A stretch of 64,000 nucleotides of DNA from CAVWSM01 sp963798505 (GCA_963798505.1 CAWCTX010000018.1:321091-385090); one strand, 5' to 3'; numbered from the stretch's first letter, positions 9,805 to 24,124 are shown. Notes: generated by a model not told the origin, from the letters alone. Program-made: numbers and translations.

Positions 9805-9932
9805 GACGGTACGGACCTCCTGGACTTCTGGCTGCGGGGTGCGCCGACTACGCTAACTGACGTACCATCAGCGGCCGTTCCCATGTACGCCCACTACGCA
9901 CGTGGTGTGCGGCACACCTCAGGAGACCTGTC

Positions 9933-10190
9933 GTGCCCAAGTCGCGGATTCGCCGCCGTTCCGAGTTCACGCCGCCGACCAGCGGCAAGCTGCCCAAGGG
10001 CGCCCGCAACCGCGGCGCGTGGGTCGTGCCGACGATGCTCACCCTGCTCATCGGCGGACTGGTGTGGATCGTTCTGTACTACCTCGCGGGCTCCGATGTG
10101 CCCGTCATGAGGTCGCTCGGCGACTGGAACCTGGCGATCGGCATGGGCGCGATCACCGCCGGCTTCATCGTCGCCACCCGCTGGGAGTAG
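9933..10190 (+). CDS. crgA: Cell division protein CrgA
   Basis: 85-residue septation regulator that recruits division and wall proteins. The basic N-terminus (VPKSRIRRRSEFTPP) is followed by two membrane helices (WVVPTMLTLLIGGLVWIVLYYL and LAIGMGAITAGFIVATRW), with the family's NLAIGMG motif between. The start is GTG after an AGGAGACC ribosome site. It is transcribed away from DUF881, the typical actinobacterial arrangement. Confidence 0.93.
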   Translation: MPKSRIRRRSEFTPPTSGKLPKGARNRGAWVVPTMLTLLIGGLVWIVLYYLAGSDVPVMRSLGDWNLAIGMGAITAGFIVATRWE

Positions 10191-10272
10191 CAGCCGGACG
10201 CGCCGAACACCTGGGTTCGTATTACACCGGTGTCATTCTCTCCACATTGTGGAGAACTCCTGTGGACAAGGC
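10191..10272. promoter_or_regulatory. crgA-rhomboid gap with hairpin and a DnaA box
   Basis: Between the convergent ends of crgA and the rhomboid gene. TCTCCACA/TGTGGAGA arms lie at 10239-10255. TGTGGACAA at 10261-10269 is the exact inverse complement of the actinobacterial DnaA box TTGTCCACA. The hairpin could act as a shared terminator. The box is about 15 kb from dnaA and may bind DnaA. Confidence 0.5.
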
Positions 10273-11166
10273 TCAGCGGCTGATCAACTGCGGGACGAGT
10301 ACGTCGTTGGCCTGCGACGAAACCACCACTAGCACCAGCGCCAGAACCAGGACTCCGGAGACGATGGCCCACATCGCCCGCTGCGCCTTTGGGGCGTAGG
10401 CGTAGACGAGCGCCAGGAGCGCTCCGGTCACGAAGCCGCCGACGTGGGCGCGCCAGTCGATGCCGGACACGACGAAACCCAGCACGAGGTTGAGCACGAG
10501 CAGCGCCACGAGGACGCTGGTGTCGCGACCCAGCCGGCGTGAGATGACGAGCAGCGCTCCGAAGATGCCGAACACCGCTCCCGACGCGCCGTAGGCGATC
10601 TCGCCCACACCCAGCCCGAGCAGCGATGCCGCGCTGCCGCCCAACGCAGAGAGCAGGTAGAGCGCGAGGAAACGGGCGCGTCCGAGGACGGGTTCGAGCC
10701 AGGACCCGAGCACCCACAAGGCGTACATGTTGAATCCGATGTGCCACCACTGCGTGTGCATGAATGCCGCGGTGATCACGCGGTAGTACTCACCGTCGGC
10801 GACCCCGATGGGCATCCCGTTGTAGAAGGCGAACAGGACGAGACCGAGGCGCTCCTCGATCTGCGTGGCCACGAGCGTGACCAGAAACACGGCGACATTG
10901 ATGCCGATGAGGATCTTGGTGACCAGGTCGCCGCCGGCATGCACCTCACCGCCCAGGACGGTCTGCGGCGCCCGGACCGAGGCCGCGCCCTGGGCCACGC
11001 ACTCGGGGCATTGGTAACCCACCGGGGCGGGGTTCATGCAGGCCGGGCAGATCGGCCGCTCGCAGCGCTGGCACCGGATGTAGGTCTCGCGGTCGGGGTG
11101 CCGGTAGCACGTCGGGACGACCTGCTGCCCCGACGCTCCACCCACACTGGGCACGCCGCCGCTCAT
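10273..11166 (-). CDS. Rhomboid family intramembrane serine protease with N-terminal zinc ribbon
   Basis: 297 residues. The first 60 residues hold a B-box-like zinc-binding segment (CYRHPD, CQRCERPICPACM, CPEC). After this come about six or seven membrane helices. Catalytic Ser is in YGASGAVFG and the His in WRAHVGGF, with HIGFNMYALW in the second helix. Start ATG 11166. It cuts membrane proteins within the bilayer; the substrate is unknown. The zinc ribbon plus rhomboid layout is common in actinobacteria. Confidence 0.93.
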   Translation of the reverse strand: MSGGVPSVGGASGQQVVPTCYRHPDRETYIRCQRCERPICPACMNPAPVGYQCPECVAQGAASVRAPQTVLGGEVHAGGDLVTKILIGINVAVFLVTLVATQIEERLGLVLFAFYNGMPIGVADGEYYRVITAAFMHTQWWHIGFNMYALWVLGSWLEPVLGRARFLALYLLSALGGSAASLLGLGVGEIAYGASGAVFGIFGALLVISRRLGRDTSVLVALLVLNLVLGFVVSGIDWRAHVGGFVTGALLALVYAYAPKAQRAMWAIVSGVLVLALVLVVVSSQANDVLVPQLISR

Positions 11167-11199
11167 GATCCTCCAGTCGCCTCGCCGAGCCGGGTCAGG

Positions 11200-11724
11200 T
11201 CACGCACGCTCGATGGCGACCTGCGTGATGAGCACCGGCTCCGCCGGACGGTCGCCACGCCCGGTCGGGGTCGTGGAGATCGCGTCGACGACCTCGCGGC
11301 TGGCCGCGTCGGCGACCTCGCCGAAGATGGTGTGCTTGCGATTGAGCCACGGCGTGGGCGCCGATGTGATGAAGAACTGTGAGCCGTTGGTGTTGGGCCC
11401 GGCGTTGGCCATCGCCAGCAGGTAGGGCCGGTCGAACACAAGCTCGGGGTGGATCTCGTCGGCGAAGCTGTAGCCCGGCCCACCGGTGCCGGTGCCCAGT
11501 GGGCAGCCGCCCTGGATCATGAACTGCGGAATGACTCGGTGGAAGGTCAGCCCGTCATAGAACCGTTCCTTGCTCGGCGCGCCCGACGTGGGGTCGGTCC
11601 ACTCCTTCGTGCCCTCAGCGAGCTCGACGAAGTTGCGTACGGTCTTCGGCGCATGGTCGGGCAGCAGGCCCACCCGGATGTCGCCACGGTTGGTCGAGAT
11701 CACAGCAGTCAGCTGCTCGGACAC
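11200..11724 (-). CDS. ppiA: Cyclophilin-type peptidyl-prolyl cis-trans isomerase
   Basis: 174-residue cytosolic foldase with no signal peptide. Key residues: FHRVIPQFMIQGG (catalytic Arg, Phe, Gln), LAMANAGPNTNGSQFFIT and the WLNRKHTIFGEV region. Starts at a near-cognate or GTG codon at 11724 (SEQLTAVISTNRGD). It lies in the place of M. tuberculosis ppiA, upstream of the rhomboid gene on the same strand. Confidence 0.94.
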   Translation of the reverse strand: MSEQLTAVISTNRGDIRVGLLPDHAPKTVRNFVELAEGTKEWTDPTSGAPSKERFYDGLTFHRVIPQFMIQGGCPLGTGTGGPGYSFADEIHPELVFDRPYLLAMANAGPNTNGSQFFITSAPTPWLNRKHTIFGEVADAASREVVDAISTTPTGRGDRPAEPVLITQVAIERA

Positions 11725-11885
11725 GCGAGCACGCCCTTTTCACGCGAGGTTGACAGACCCGCATATCCTCGCACGCCCCTCCCGACAAGGTGGCAGCAGT
11801 TTCCGTCCGGGCGGGGAACAGGCATGATCGAGGGATACACGGGTAATTGGTGTGGTCAAGGACGCGCAGACCGAGGGAGGACCTC

Positions 11886-12671
11886 GTGGCAGGGCGCAAG
11901 GGAGAAACCGTCGAGACTGAGGTCGTCGACGACACGCATCGACTGACCGACCATCTCAAGCCGTACGCCGCGGACGCGATCGAACGACTCGAGCCGACTG
12001 TGAAGGCGGCCCGCGAGCGTGTTGGCATCGCGATGCTGTCCGCACGGGAGGCGGCCACCCCGGCCATGGAGACCGCCAAGGTGCGGCTCAACGAGGACGT
12101 CGTCCCGAAGGTGGCCGCCGTCGTGGCCACGGCCGCCGAGTCGCTCGCGGAGCGGGCCTCCGACGTCCACGTGCGGGCGAGCGAGATCTCGGCGCGCCCG
12201 GCCAAGCGGCGCCGTCGCAAGCTGATGGTGGCTGCCCTTGTGCTCGCTGGTGGGGCCGTTGCGGCCGGCGCGGTGGTGAGCAAGCGCCGCAAGGTCGACA
12301 GTTGGCAGGAGTTCGAGGCGCAAGCCCGTGAGTGGGCCGAGGAGAAGGCGCACCAGGTCGAGGACAAAGCCCAGTCGACCGCTCACAAGGTGTCCGACAC
12401 CGTCGCCGACAAAGCCGAGTCGGCCAAGTCGTCACTGCAGGACGTCGCCAAGAAGGCGGGCCGCAAGGCCGACGCGGCGAGCGACACGGTCAACGACGCG
12501 GTCGCAGACATCAGCGACGAGGCGGCCGAGACGGCCGACGACGTGGCCGGTGCGGCTCCCGACGAGGCTCTCGCCGACAAGGCCGAGCACCCGACGACGC
12601 CGACAACGCCCGACAAGCCGGCGGAGCAAGTCGACGTCCCGACGCCCAAGCGCAGCCGCAAGAGCAGCTAG
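11886..12671 (+). CDS. DUF5324-like membrane protein with long charged tail
   Basis: 261 residues. The N-terminal half is helical with KPYAADAIERLEPTVKAAR. One membrane helix (LMVAALVLAGGAVAAGAVV) follows a basic patch (AKRRRRK). After it comes WQEFEAQAREWAEEKAHQVEDK and a long low-complexity Ala/Asp/Lys tail resembling LEA-type repeats. The GTG at 11886 follows GGGAGG. It resembles the DUF5324 proteins found beside ppiA in streptomycetes. Function unknown; the tail suggests a disordered or chromatin-like region. Confidence 0.7.
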   Translation: MAGRKGETVETEVVDDTHRLTDHLKPYAADAIERLEPTVKAARERVGIAMLSAREAATPAMETAKVRLNEDVVPKVAAVVATAAESLAERASDVHVRASEISARPAKRRRRKLMVAALVLAGGAVAAGAVVSKRRKVDSWQEFEAQAREWAEEKAHQVEDKAQSTAHKVSDTVADKAESAKSSLQDVAKKAGRKADAASDTVNDAVADISDEAAETADDVAGAAPDEALADKAEHPTTPTTPDKPAEQVDVPTPKRSRKSS

Positions 12672-12701
12672 CTTGCGGCCGCGCCTGCGTGGCTAGGCGG
12701 G

Positions 12702-13187
12702 TCAGGCCGCCTTGCCCTCGTACGCGGCGGTGAGCTCGTCGACATCGATCTTGACCATCTGCAACATCGCGGCCATCACGCGGTGCGCCTTCTCCGCGTC
12801 GGGATCACCGAGGTACTCCATCAGCTGGACCGGAATCACCTGCCAGGAAACGCCGAAGCGGTCCTTGAGCCACCCGCACTGGGTCGGCTTGCCGCCGTCG
12901 GCGAGCAGCGCGTCCCAATAGCGGTCGACCTCGGTCTGGTTCGCGCAGCTCACGAAGAACGACACCGCGTCGTTGAACGAGTCGTGTGGACCGCCGTTGA
13001 TGGCCATGAACCGCTGGCCGGCCATCTCGAAGGTCGCGCTGAGCAAGGTGCCCGCGGGGAACGGCCCACCCTCGCCGTAACGGCCGGTCTCGATGATCCG
13101 CCCGTCGTCGAAGATGGACGTGTAGAAGTTGACGGCTTCCTCCGCGTTGTCCTCGAACCACAACGACGGGGTGATCTTCTGCGACAT
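12702..13187 (-). CDS. VOC superfamily protein (PhnB-like)
   Basis: 161 residues, a single glyoxalase/bleomycin-resistance fold unit of the PhnB type, often misnamed 3-demethylubiquinone methyltransferase. Starts MSQKITPSLWFEDNAEEAVNFY; FMAINGGPHDSFNDAVSFFV and CGWLKDRFGVSWQVIPV are the family hallmarks. The ATG at 13187 has a strong GGAGGA site; the longer upstream frame lacks homology. Substrate unknown. Confidence 0.85.
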   Translation of the reverse strand: MSQKITPSLWFEDNAEEAVNFYTSIFDDGRIIETGRYGEGGPFPAGTLLSATFEMAGQRFMAINGGPHDSFNDAVSFFVSCANQTEVDRYWDALLADGGKPTQCGWLKDRFGVSWQVIPVQLMEYLGDPDAEKAHRVMAAMLQMVKIDVDELTAAYEGKAA

Positions 13188-13305
13188 TGCCTGTTCCTCC
13201 CTCATGGGCCGACCACCAGTCTGCTGGCCGGCAATCTGTGAGTGAGTCGGCGCTGAACTGTCGATCTCGACATCAGGGGCGCGGCTAGCGACAATCGTCG
13301 TCGCC

Positions 13306-14243
13306 ATGAGTGAGACCTCGACCCTGTCGCGCCGCCCAGCTCCGCTGCTTGTCCAGCGGCTCCCGGTGCCACTGCGGGGCTGCGCTGGCAGTAGTCGCAC
13401 TCGTGAGCGTCGCGTGGTGGTCGGTTGTGGCATTGTTCGCCGCGGCCGAGTGCGGAGACGACACGGGCGACTGTCTCATGGCGGGGCTGTTCTTCGTGGC
13501 CCTTGCCGGCGTGGCCGCTCCGCCGGTCGGGTTGTTCACCGGATGGCTGCTCCTGCGGCTGCTCCGGGTCCCACGCGCGTTCTTGGTGTCGCTGCTCACG
13601 ATCGTGACGGCGTTCGCCACTGTTCCGGCGCTTCGCATGCTCACGGAAGTGCTGCCCGGCTGGCTCGGCGGCGTCCTTGTGGTTGCGGTGCCCGCCGCGT
13701 ACTGGGCGTGGGCACTGATGCCGGGGCGACGCTGGTGGTGGGTCCCGATCGGCTACGGACTGGTCGCGGTCGTCCATCTGCTCACGAGTTGGTGGGAGGG
13801 CGAGCTCGCGGCTGCGGCCGACCGGGACGCCGTGGCTGCAGCCGAGGTGCAGCCCTACCTGCTGGATTCCGAAGACTGGAAGCTCGTCCGCGCGGGCCGC
13901 ACGGATGGGGAGCCGGAGCTGCATCTGACGTACGCCGAGCGCGACACGGGCGATCTCGTGCATGCTGTCGGTCACCGATCTGCCCGCGGCGTTCGAGCCG
14001 CTGTCGGACTGCGCCGCGGCCCTTCCGTTCAAGACCTACCGTGGCGTGCCTCGCTGCTCCGAGGTGGCTGTAGGTGCCGTCTGGCGGGTGGAGGCAGGCG
14101 CTTCCGACTTCTACCTCGGCCAGGTCGGACACTCGCGCGTGCTGCTCGGTCCCACGCTCGACACGTCCGACGACGAGGCGACATCACTGATCCGCGCGCT
14201 TGAGCCCGTCTCGGTGGTGGAGTTCGCCGCGGCGGACGGTTAG
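13306..14243 (+). CDS. Unrecognised membrane protein
   Basis: About 310 residues read through two apparent frameshifts, near 13,375 and at 13,965 (a CG pair in a Leu codon). Four hydrophobic helices occupy the first half (AVVALVSVAWWSVVALF, MAGLFFVALAGVAAPPVGLF, FLVSLLTIVTAFATVPAL, WLGGVLVVAVPAAYWAWAL). A soluble domain with VAVGAVWRVEAGASDFYLGQ follows. It may serve as a lipid- or wall-associated protein. I do not recognise the family. The start ATG 13306 (SETSTLSRRP) is the best choice upstream. Confidence 0.6.
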
Positions 14244-14327
14244 ATCGACCCGCGACGATTTGACGCGTACGACCACGCTCAAGCCACCCACGAAGGGGTC
14301 AGGAGAGCCTCAAAGGGCAGTCGATGG

Positions 14328-14400
14328 TGGAGCCACGGGGACTTGAACCCCGAACCCCCGCCTTGCAAAGGCGGTGCTCTGCCAATTGAGCTATGGCCCC
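14328..14400 (-). tRNA. tRNA-Ala (anticodon TGC)
   Basis: 73-base cloverleaf. Acceptor GGGGCCA pairs with TGGCTCC; D-arm is GCTCAATTGGCAGAGC; anticodon loop TTTGCAA reads TGC; the T-arm contains GGTTC. The CCA end is only partly encoded. It sits in the usual gyrA-proximal actinobacterial position, paired with tRNA-Ile. Confidence 0.97.
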
Positions 14401-14435
14401 GCGGCCCTCCGGGCAACCGTGGGGGCCGTGGTGTG

Positions 14436-14594
14436 TCAGTCCGAGCCGGTGGGCTTGGCCGACGAGTTGGGTGGAGTCACCGGGTCGGTGGCCTCCGCCC
14501 ACAGGTCCTGCTCGGCCTTGTCGGCCTGCAGGCGCTTGTACCCGAACCAGCCGGCGGCCGCGACGGCCGCCCCGATAAGCAACTTGCCTTTCAC
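14436..14594 (-). CDS. DLW-39 family small protein
   Basis: 52 residues, shorter than most gene callers report. Starts at GTG (VKGKLLIGAAVAAAGWFGY), a single membrane helix, then KRLQADKAEQDLWAEATDPV. This has the DLW motif that names the family, at residue 34-36. DLW-39 genes sit between tRNA-Ala and tRNA-Ile near gyrA in many actinobacteria, as here. In Streptomyces the family has been tied to antibiotic production and development. Confidence 0.85.
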   Translation of the reverse strand: MKGKLLIGAAVAAAGWFGYKRLQADKAEQDLWAEATDPVTPPNSSAKPTGSD

Positions 14595-14653
14595 CGCGTA
14601 CGCCTCCAGATGAGTGTTGCGCGACGAGCAGGGCCTCGGTGCAGGGTGGGACG

Positions 14654-14727
14654 TGGGCCTAACTGGACTTGAACCAGTGACCTCTTCCTTATCAGGGAAG
14701 CGCTCTAACCGACTGAGCTATAGGCCC
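14654..14727 (-). tRNA. tRNA-Ile (anticodon GAT)
   Basis: 74-base cloverleaf starting GGGCCTATAGCTCAG. The anticodon stem-loop CTTCCCTGATAAGGAAG carries GAT, and GGTTCAAGTC is the T-loop. The 3' end is TAGGCCCA. Confidence 0.97.
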
Positions 14728-14799
14728 CTGCGTGCCGGAGCAGATTACCCCACTTCGCGGGGGCCTCCCAAACCCGGGCTCCGGCAACGAGCGCCCGGC

Positions 14800-15823
14800 T
14801 CAGTCGTCCTCGGCCAGCGTCAGCTCGAGCCCACCGAGCAGGCTCGCCGACAGGTTGTAGAGGAACGCGCCGAGCGTCGCGAGCGCCGTCAGGAGTACGA
14901 CGTCGATCACCGCGACCAGCATGCTGAAGCCCATCACCCGGGAGAAGCCGAGGTATTCCTCGAGCTGGAAGCCGGTGTTGGTCTCCGAGGCCGTCACGTC
15001 GCGGACGACGTCGCCGACCGCGCTGAACACGCCTGCAGCGTCGAGGATCGACCAGATGACGGCAGCGGCCACCACGATCATGACGCCGACGGCGATCGAC
15101 AGCAGGAAGGCGGTCTTCATCACCGACCACGGGTCGACCCGCAGCAGGCGCAGCCGCGCCTTGCGCACGCGGGGAGTGCGCCGGACGGCGCCGCCCGTCC
15201 GGAGGTCCGGCGCCGCGGTGCGGCTCGCGGTCGACTGGCTGACCGCCCCCGCCCCGGTCGCTCGCGGGGTCAGCGGGAAGCACGCCTGCTGGTCGCTGCG
15301 GAGCCATGGTGCGGCTCGGCGCCTGCACTGACCCCCCGGCGGCATTCGGCGACGCGTTGTCAGCGGGTGCAACGCGCGCCGGCGTAGCCGCCGCCATGAC
15401 GGCCGCCGCAGCGGCGGGCGCCACGGTCGCCTGCGGACCCGTGGTCTCGGCCCGGGCAGCCTCCTGCGAGGCGGCGACGCGCCGTGCCGCGAGGGCCTCT
15501 GCGCTCGCTGCCGACTGCTCGGGGGCCGGCGCGGCCGAAGTGGCCGCTGCGGCAGTGGGCGTCGCCGTGCCCGACTCCCCGGGACGCTTGGTCTCGACGC
15601 CGGAGACGCGGTTCACCACCGCGTGCGCGGCCTCGGACGTCGCCTGGGCGGCGCGGCTGGCCGCGGCCCGCAGTGACTCGGCTAGCTCGTGCGCCCCCGA
15701 ATGCCCGTTGCCGGAAACCCCCGCAGACACGGTCGTCTGGTGCGAACCGGACGAACTGGGCGCGCCCTTCTCACCTGGGGGGTTGCTCTGGGGCGGCTTG
15801 CCCTGGTCGCCGGTGGTGGTCAC
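14800..15823 (-). CDS. DUF3566 domain membrane protein
   Basis: About 340 residues. A long Ala/Pro/Thr-rich N-terminal half (probably disordered) precedes the DUF3566 domain: RKARLRLLRVDPWSVMKTAF, a first membrane helix (LLSIAVGVMIVVAAAVIWSIL), LEEYLGFSRVMGFSMLVAVI and the second helix. One apparent frameshift near 15,310 is a GC pair in a Pro codon (TMAPSDQQACF after repair). DUF3566 genes follow gyrA in most actinobacteria, as here. The mycobacterial homologue Rv0007 is cell-wall linked. Confidence 0.85.
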
Positions 15824-15892
15824 GGGCGTTCATCCTCCGGGTCGGGGAAGGCTCCACTCCGGACGGAGCGGGACCCGCTTGGGGTTCCAGTC

Positions 15893-19294
<3,402 letters not shown>

Positions 19295-19352
19295 GGGGGT
19301 GTCTGCTCGCCTTCGTTCTCAGTCGTACGTGGGTCGCGTGCAGCCGCGGAGG

Positions 19353-21363
19353 TCAGATGTCGAGGAAGCGCACGTCACGGGCGTTGCGCTGGATGAACTT
19401 GCGCCGGCTCTCGACGTCCTCACCCATGAGAGTGGTGAAGATGTCGTCGGCCTGTGCGGCGTCTTCGAGCGTGACCTGCAGCAGGATGCGCTGCGCCGGG
19501 TCCATGGTGGTGTCCCACAGCTCGTCGTTGTTCATCTCGCCAAGACCCTTGTAGCGCTGCACGCCGCCTTCCTTGGGCAGCCGCTTGCCGGCCTCGCAGA
19601 CCAAGGCGGATGAGCTCGTCGCGCTCACGGTCGGAGTAGGCGTACTCCGGGGCGTCGTTACGTCCCACCCACTTGAGCTTGTAGAGCGGTGGCTGGGCCA
19701 GGTAGACGTAGCCCTGCTCGACGACCGGCCGCATGAACCGGAAGAGCAGCGTCAGCAGCAGCGTGCGGATGTGCTGGCCGTCGACGTCGGCATCGGCCAT
19801 GAGCACGACCTTGTGGTAGCGCAGCCGGTTGATGTCGAAGTCGTCGTGGATGCCGGTGCCAAGCGCGTTGATGATGGCCTGGACCTCTTGGTTTTGCAGG
19901 ATCCGGTCGATGCGAGCCTTCTCGACGTTGAGGATCTTGCCGCGGATCGGGAGGATCGCCTGCACCCGAGGGTCGCGGCCCTGCTTGGCCGGGCCGCCGG
20001 CGGAGTCACCCTCGACGATGAAGAGCTCGCACTCCTCCGGGCTTGTGCTCTGGCAGTCGGCAAGCTTGCCGGGCAGGCCCGCGCCGCCCATCAGGCCCTT
20101 GCGGCTGCGCGCCGCGTCGCGTGCCTTGCGCGCCGCCATGCGCGCCACGGCCGCGCCCTGCGCCTTGCGGGCGATGTCCTTGCCCTCGGTGGGGTTCTTC
20201 TCGAACCACTCGCCCAGCTGGTCGTTGACGATGCGCTGGACGAACGACTTGGCCCCGGTGTTGCCGAGCTTGGTCTTGGTCTGGCCCTCGAACTGCGGGT
20301 CGGTGAGCTTGACGCTGACGATCGCGGTCAGGCCCTCACGGATGTCGTCGCCGGTGAGGTTGGTCTCCTTCTCCTTGAGGATGCCCCACTCCCTGGCGAA
20401 CTTGTTGACCAGGCTGGTCAGCGCCGCCCGGAAGCCTTCCTCGTGGGTGCCGCCCTCATGCGTGTTGATGGTGTTGGCAAAGGTGTGCACGGACTCGGTA
20501 AACCCGGTGTTCCACTGCATCGCGACGTCGAGCGACATGCTGCTGTCGGGATCGTCGGCCTCGAACGACACGATCGTGCGGTGCGCCGGGTCCTTCTTGG
20601 CGTTGAGGTGTTGTACGTAGTCGACGAGCCCGCCGTCGTAGCGGTAGGTGACCTTGTGCTGCTCGGCCGGCGCCTCGGGGTCGGCGTCGGCGTCGTCGAC
20701 ATCGCTGCGCTCCGGCCGCTCGTCGGTGAGGACGATCGTCAGGCCCCGGTTGAGGAAGGCCATCTCGCGGAACCGCGTCGACAGGGTCTCGAACGAGTAG
20801 TCGGTGGTCTCGAAAATCGTGTCGCTGGCCCAGAACGTGGTCGTGGTGCCGGTGTCGGAGGTCGGCTCGCCTCGCTCGAGCGGCGCGTCGGGCGCGCCGT
20901 AGGTGTAGGACTGGCGCCAGTGGTAGCCGTCGCGGGCCACCTCGACGTCGACCCGGCTCGACAGGGCGTTGACGACCGAGACGCCGACGCCGTGCAGGCC
21001 GCCGGACACCTTGTAGCCACTGCCGCCGAACTTGCCGCCGGCGTGCAGCACCGTCATGACGACCTCGAGCGCGGGCCTCTTCTCCACCTGGTGCTCGTCG
21101 ACCGGGATGCCTCGGCCGTTGTCGATGACGCGCACGCCGCCGCCGGGCAGCAGGGTCACCTCGATGCGGTCGGCGTGACCGGCCAGCGCCTCGTCGACGG
21201 AGTTGTCGACCACCTCGTAGACGAGGTGGTGCAGACCACGCTCACCCGTCGACCCGATGTACATCCCGGGGCGCTTGCGGACCGCATCGAGACCTTCGAG
21301 GACGGTGATCGCGCTGGCATCGTAGGACTGGTCGGCGGCCGGGCTGGGCAAGGCCTGCGTCAC
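19353..21363 (-). CDS. gyrB: DNA gyrase subunit B
   Basis: ATPase subunit of gyrase. GHKL ATPase motifs: EVVDNSVDEALAG, VIDNGRGIPVD and GGLHGVGVSVVNALS. Toprim motifs: FIVEGDSAGG and MADADVDGQHI, with the C-terminal RYKGLGEMN. One apparent frameshift near 19,612 is a GC pair in a Leu codon; repaired, it reads IRLGLEAGKRLPKEGG. The conserved SAGGSAK is SAGGPAK here (single base, tcg versus ccg), which may be an error or a real variant. The gene lies 5' of gyrA on the same strand, ending 59 bases before its start. Confidence 0.96.
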
Positions 21364-21556
21364 GGGCTTAGATCCTCCTGCTCAACACAGGCCGCCCTCC
21401 AGTGGGGAAAGCTCAAGCGCCCCCCACCGTGAAGCGGCCTGAAATCAGGCTTCCAGTCTACCTGTAGACGAGAGCCAGAACGGTAATGAGAGGCGCCTGG
21501 GGACGGTTTAGCGCGGCGAACTCGGTGGGTGTGACTCCCCGTACGCGGAAGGGTGC

Positions 21557-22096
21557 TCAGCCATAGGTGTCGCGCGGTCCGCGACCCGCAACCCGTCGGT
21601 AGCCCTTGGTCCACGACGGCGCCGCCGGGCCCCGGACCACGATGCGGGTGACGGTGCCGTCACCGAGCTCCTCGTTGAGCCTGCGCACCAGGGTCGGAGC
21701 GAGCAAGCGCAGCTGGGTCGCCCAGGCTGTTGTGGCGGCCGTCACAGTGAGCTCGGTCTCGGCGTAGCGCTCGGGCCGGCTGTGCGCGGCCACATCGGCC
21801 CCGACGATCTGGTCCCAGCGGGCCAGCACTCCGTGCACCCGCAGTTGCTCACCCCAGCCGTGCTCGGCGACCAGGCGGCTGACCGTGGCCGCCATGGTCT
21901 GGGGGTCGCGCTCGTCGGCCGCGGGACCGCTCCACCCGGTGTCAGTCGGGACCGATCGGCGGCGTGCGCCGCCGGGCTGGCGCGACAGCCGACTGCTGGT
22001 GGCCTGAGCCGGGACGGATCGCCGGCTCCGGGCGCGGGCAAGGAAGGCCTGCGCGAGATCGGTGCCGTCGGGGGTCCAGGGCGCGTTGTCCGTCAT
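21557..22096 (-). CDS. dciA: DUF721 protein, DciA-type helicase loader candidate
   Basis: About 179 residues. The C-terminal DUF721 domain reads LVAEHGWGEQLRVHGVLARW, DQIVGADVAAHSRPERY and TELTVTAATTAWATQLR. DciA proteins load the replicative helicase in bacteria without DnaC/DnaI; the actinobacterial member lies between recF and gyrB, as here (Rv0004). The ATG at 22096 overlaps the recF stop (ATGA). The N-terminal 90 residues are low-complexity and poorly conserved. Confidence 0.85.
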   Translation of the reverse strand: MTDNAPWTPDGTDLAQAFLARARSRRSVPAQATSSRLSRQPGGARRRSVPTDTGWSGPAADERDPQTMAATVSRLVAEHGWGEQLRVHGVLARWDQIVGADVAAHSRPERYAETELTVTAATTAWATQLRLLAPTLVRRLNEELGDGTVTRIVVRGPAAPSWTKGYRRVAGRGPRDTYG

Positions 22097-23232
22097 CGGA
22101 TCTGCCGCACCTCGCCGTCCATGACGTCGATGCGCGCACCGTCGAGGATGTCGGGCACGTCGGCGGGTACGGCCGCGGTCACGAGCACCTGCTCCGCCGG
22201 CGAGACAAGCTCGGCCAACCGGGCACGTCGCTCGCTGTCGAGCTCGGCGAACACGTCGTCGAGGATGAGCACCGGCTCGCCGCCGTCGGAGGTGAGCAGG
22301 TCGTAGGCGGCAAGACGCAGCGCCAGCGCAAAGGACCATGACTCGCCGTGACTCGCATATCCCTTGGCGGGCAAGGGTCCTAGCCGCAGCACGAGGTCGT
22401 CGCGGTGCGGCCCGACCAGAGTCACGCCGCGGTCGATCTCGTCGCGACGCATGCGGCCCATGGCGTCGAGCAGTGCGGCGGCCAGCAGCTCCCGGTCGGG
22501 GACCAGGTCGACGTCGTCGCCCAACGAGCACCGGTAGGCCAGCTGTGCATCACCACCACCGCGTGCCACGGCGTCGTACGACTTGGCGACGAGCGGGTAC
22601 AGCAGCTCCACGAGCTCGAGCCGCGCAGCCAGCAGCTCGGCGCCGGCGTGGGACAGGTGGGCGTCCCAGACGTCAAGTGTCCGCAGGTCATGCGCACCGC
22701 CCCCGCGAGCCGCCCGGACGGCGCCGGCGGCGGTCTTGAGCAAGGCGTTGCGCTGCTTGAGTACGCGGTCGTAGTCGGCGCGCACACCGGCCAGCCGTGG
22801 TGCCCGCGCCACGAGCAGCTCGTCGAGATACCGGCGCCGCTCGGACGGGTCGCCCTTGACCATGGCCAGGTCCTCGGGCGCGAACAGCACGGTGCGCAGG
22901 ATGCCGAGCACCTCGCGCGCACGGGGGACCGGTGCCCGGTTAACACGGGCGCGGTTGGCCTTGCCGGGGGTGATCTCGACCTCGACGAGCATCCCCCGAC
23001 CGTCGCGCAGGACATGTCCGCGGACGACGGCGCGTTCGGCACCGAGACGTACGAGTGGAGCGTCGTTGGCCACCCGGTGACTGCCGAGAGTGGCGAGGTA
23101 GCCCATGGCCTCGACCAGGTTGGTCTTGCCCTGCCCGTTGGGCCCGATGAGTGCTGAGACCCCTGGCTGCAGGGGCAGCTCGACCGCCGCATAGGAACGG
23201 AAGTCGGCCAGCGACAGGTGCGTGAGGTGCAC
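22093..23232 (-). CDS. recF: DNA replication/repair protein RecF
   Basis: SMC-like ATPase that loads RecA at gaps in the RecFOR pathway. Starts VHLTHLSLADFRSYAAV. Walker A is LIGPNGQGKTNLVEAMGY, the signature is SHGESWSFALALRLAAYDLL and Walker B is PVLILDDVFAELD. I chose GTG 23232; the longer open frame (to 23,271) adds a segment outside the family. It lies between gnd and dciA with a four-base overlap to dciA. Confidence 0.95.
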   Translation of the reverse strand: MHLTHLSLADFRSYAAVELPLQPGVSALIGPNGQGKTNLVEAMGYLATLGSHRVANDAPLVRLGAERAVVRGHVLRDGRGMLVEVEITPGKANRARVNRAPVPRAREVLGILRTVLFAPEDLAMVKGDPSERRRYLDELLVARAPRLAGVRADYDRVLKQRNALLKTAAGAVRAARGGGAHDLRTLDVWDAHLSHAGAELLAARLELVELLYPLVAKSYDAVARGGGDAQLAYRCSLGDDVDLVPDRELLAAALLDAMGRMRRDEIDRGVTLVGPHRDDLVLRLGPLPAKGYASHGESWSFALALRLAAYDLLTSDGGEPVLILDDVFAELDSERRARLAELVSPAEQVLVTAAVPADVPDILDGARIDVMDGEVRQIR

Positions 23233-23242
23233 GAGGAGAAGG

Positions 23243-24124
<882 letters not shown>

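Noticed and set aside
19573..21432. 619-codon open frame antisense to gyrB
   Set aside because: Shadow of gyrB; no motif, Val/Gly/Leu bias set by the GC of the codon positions.
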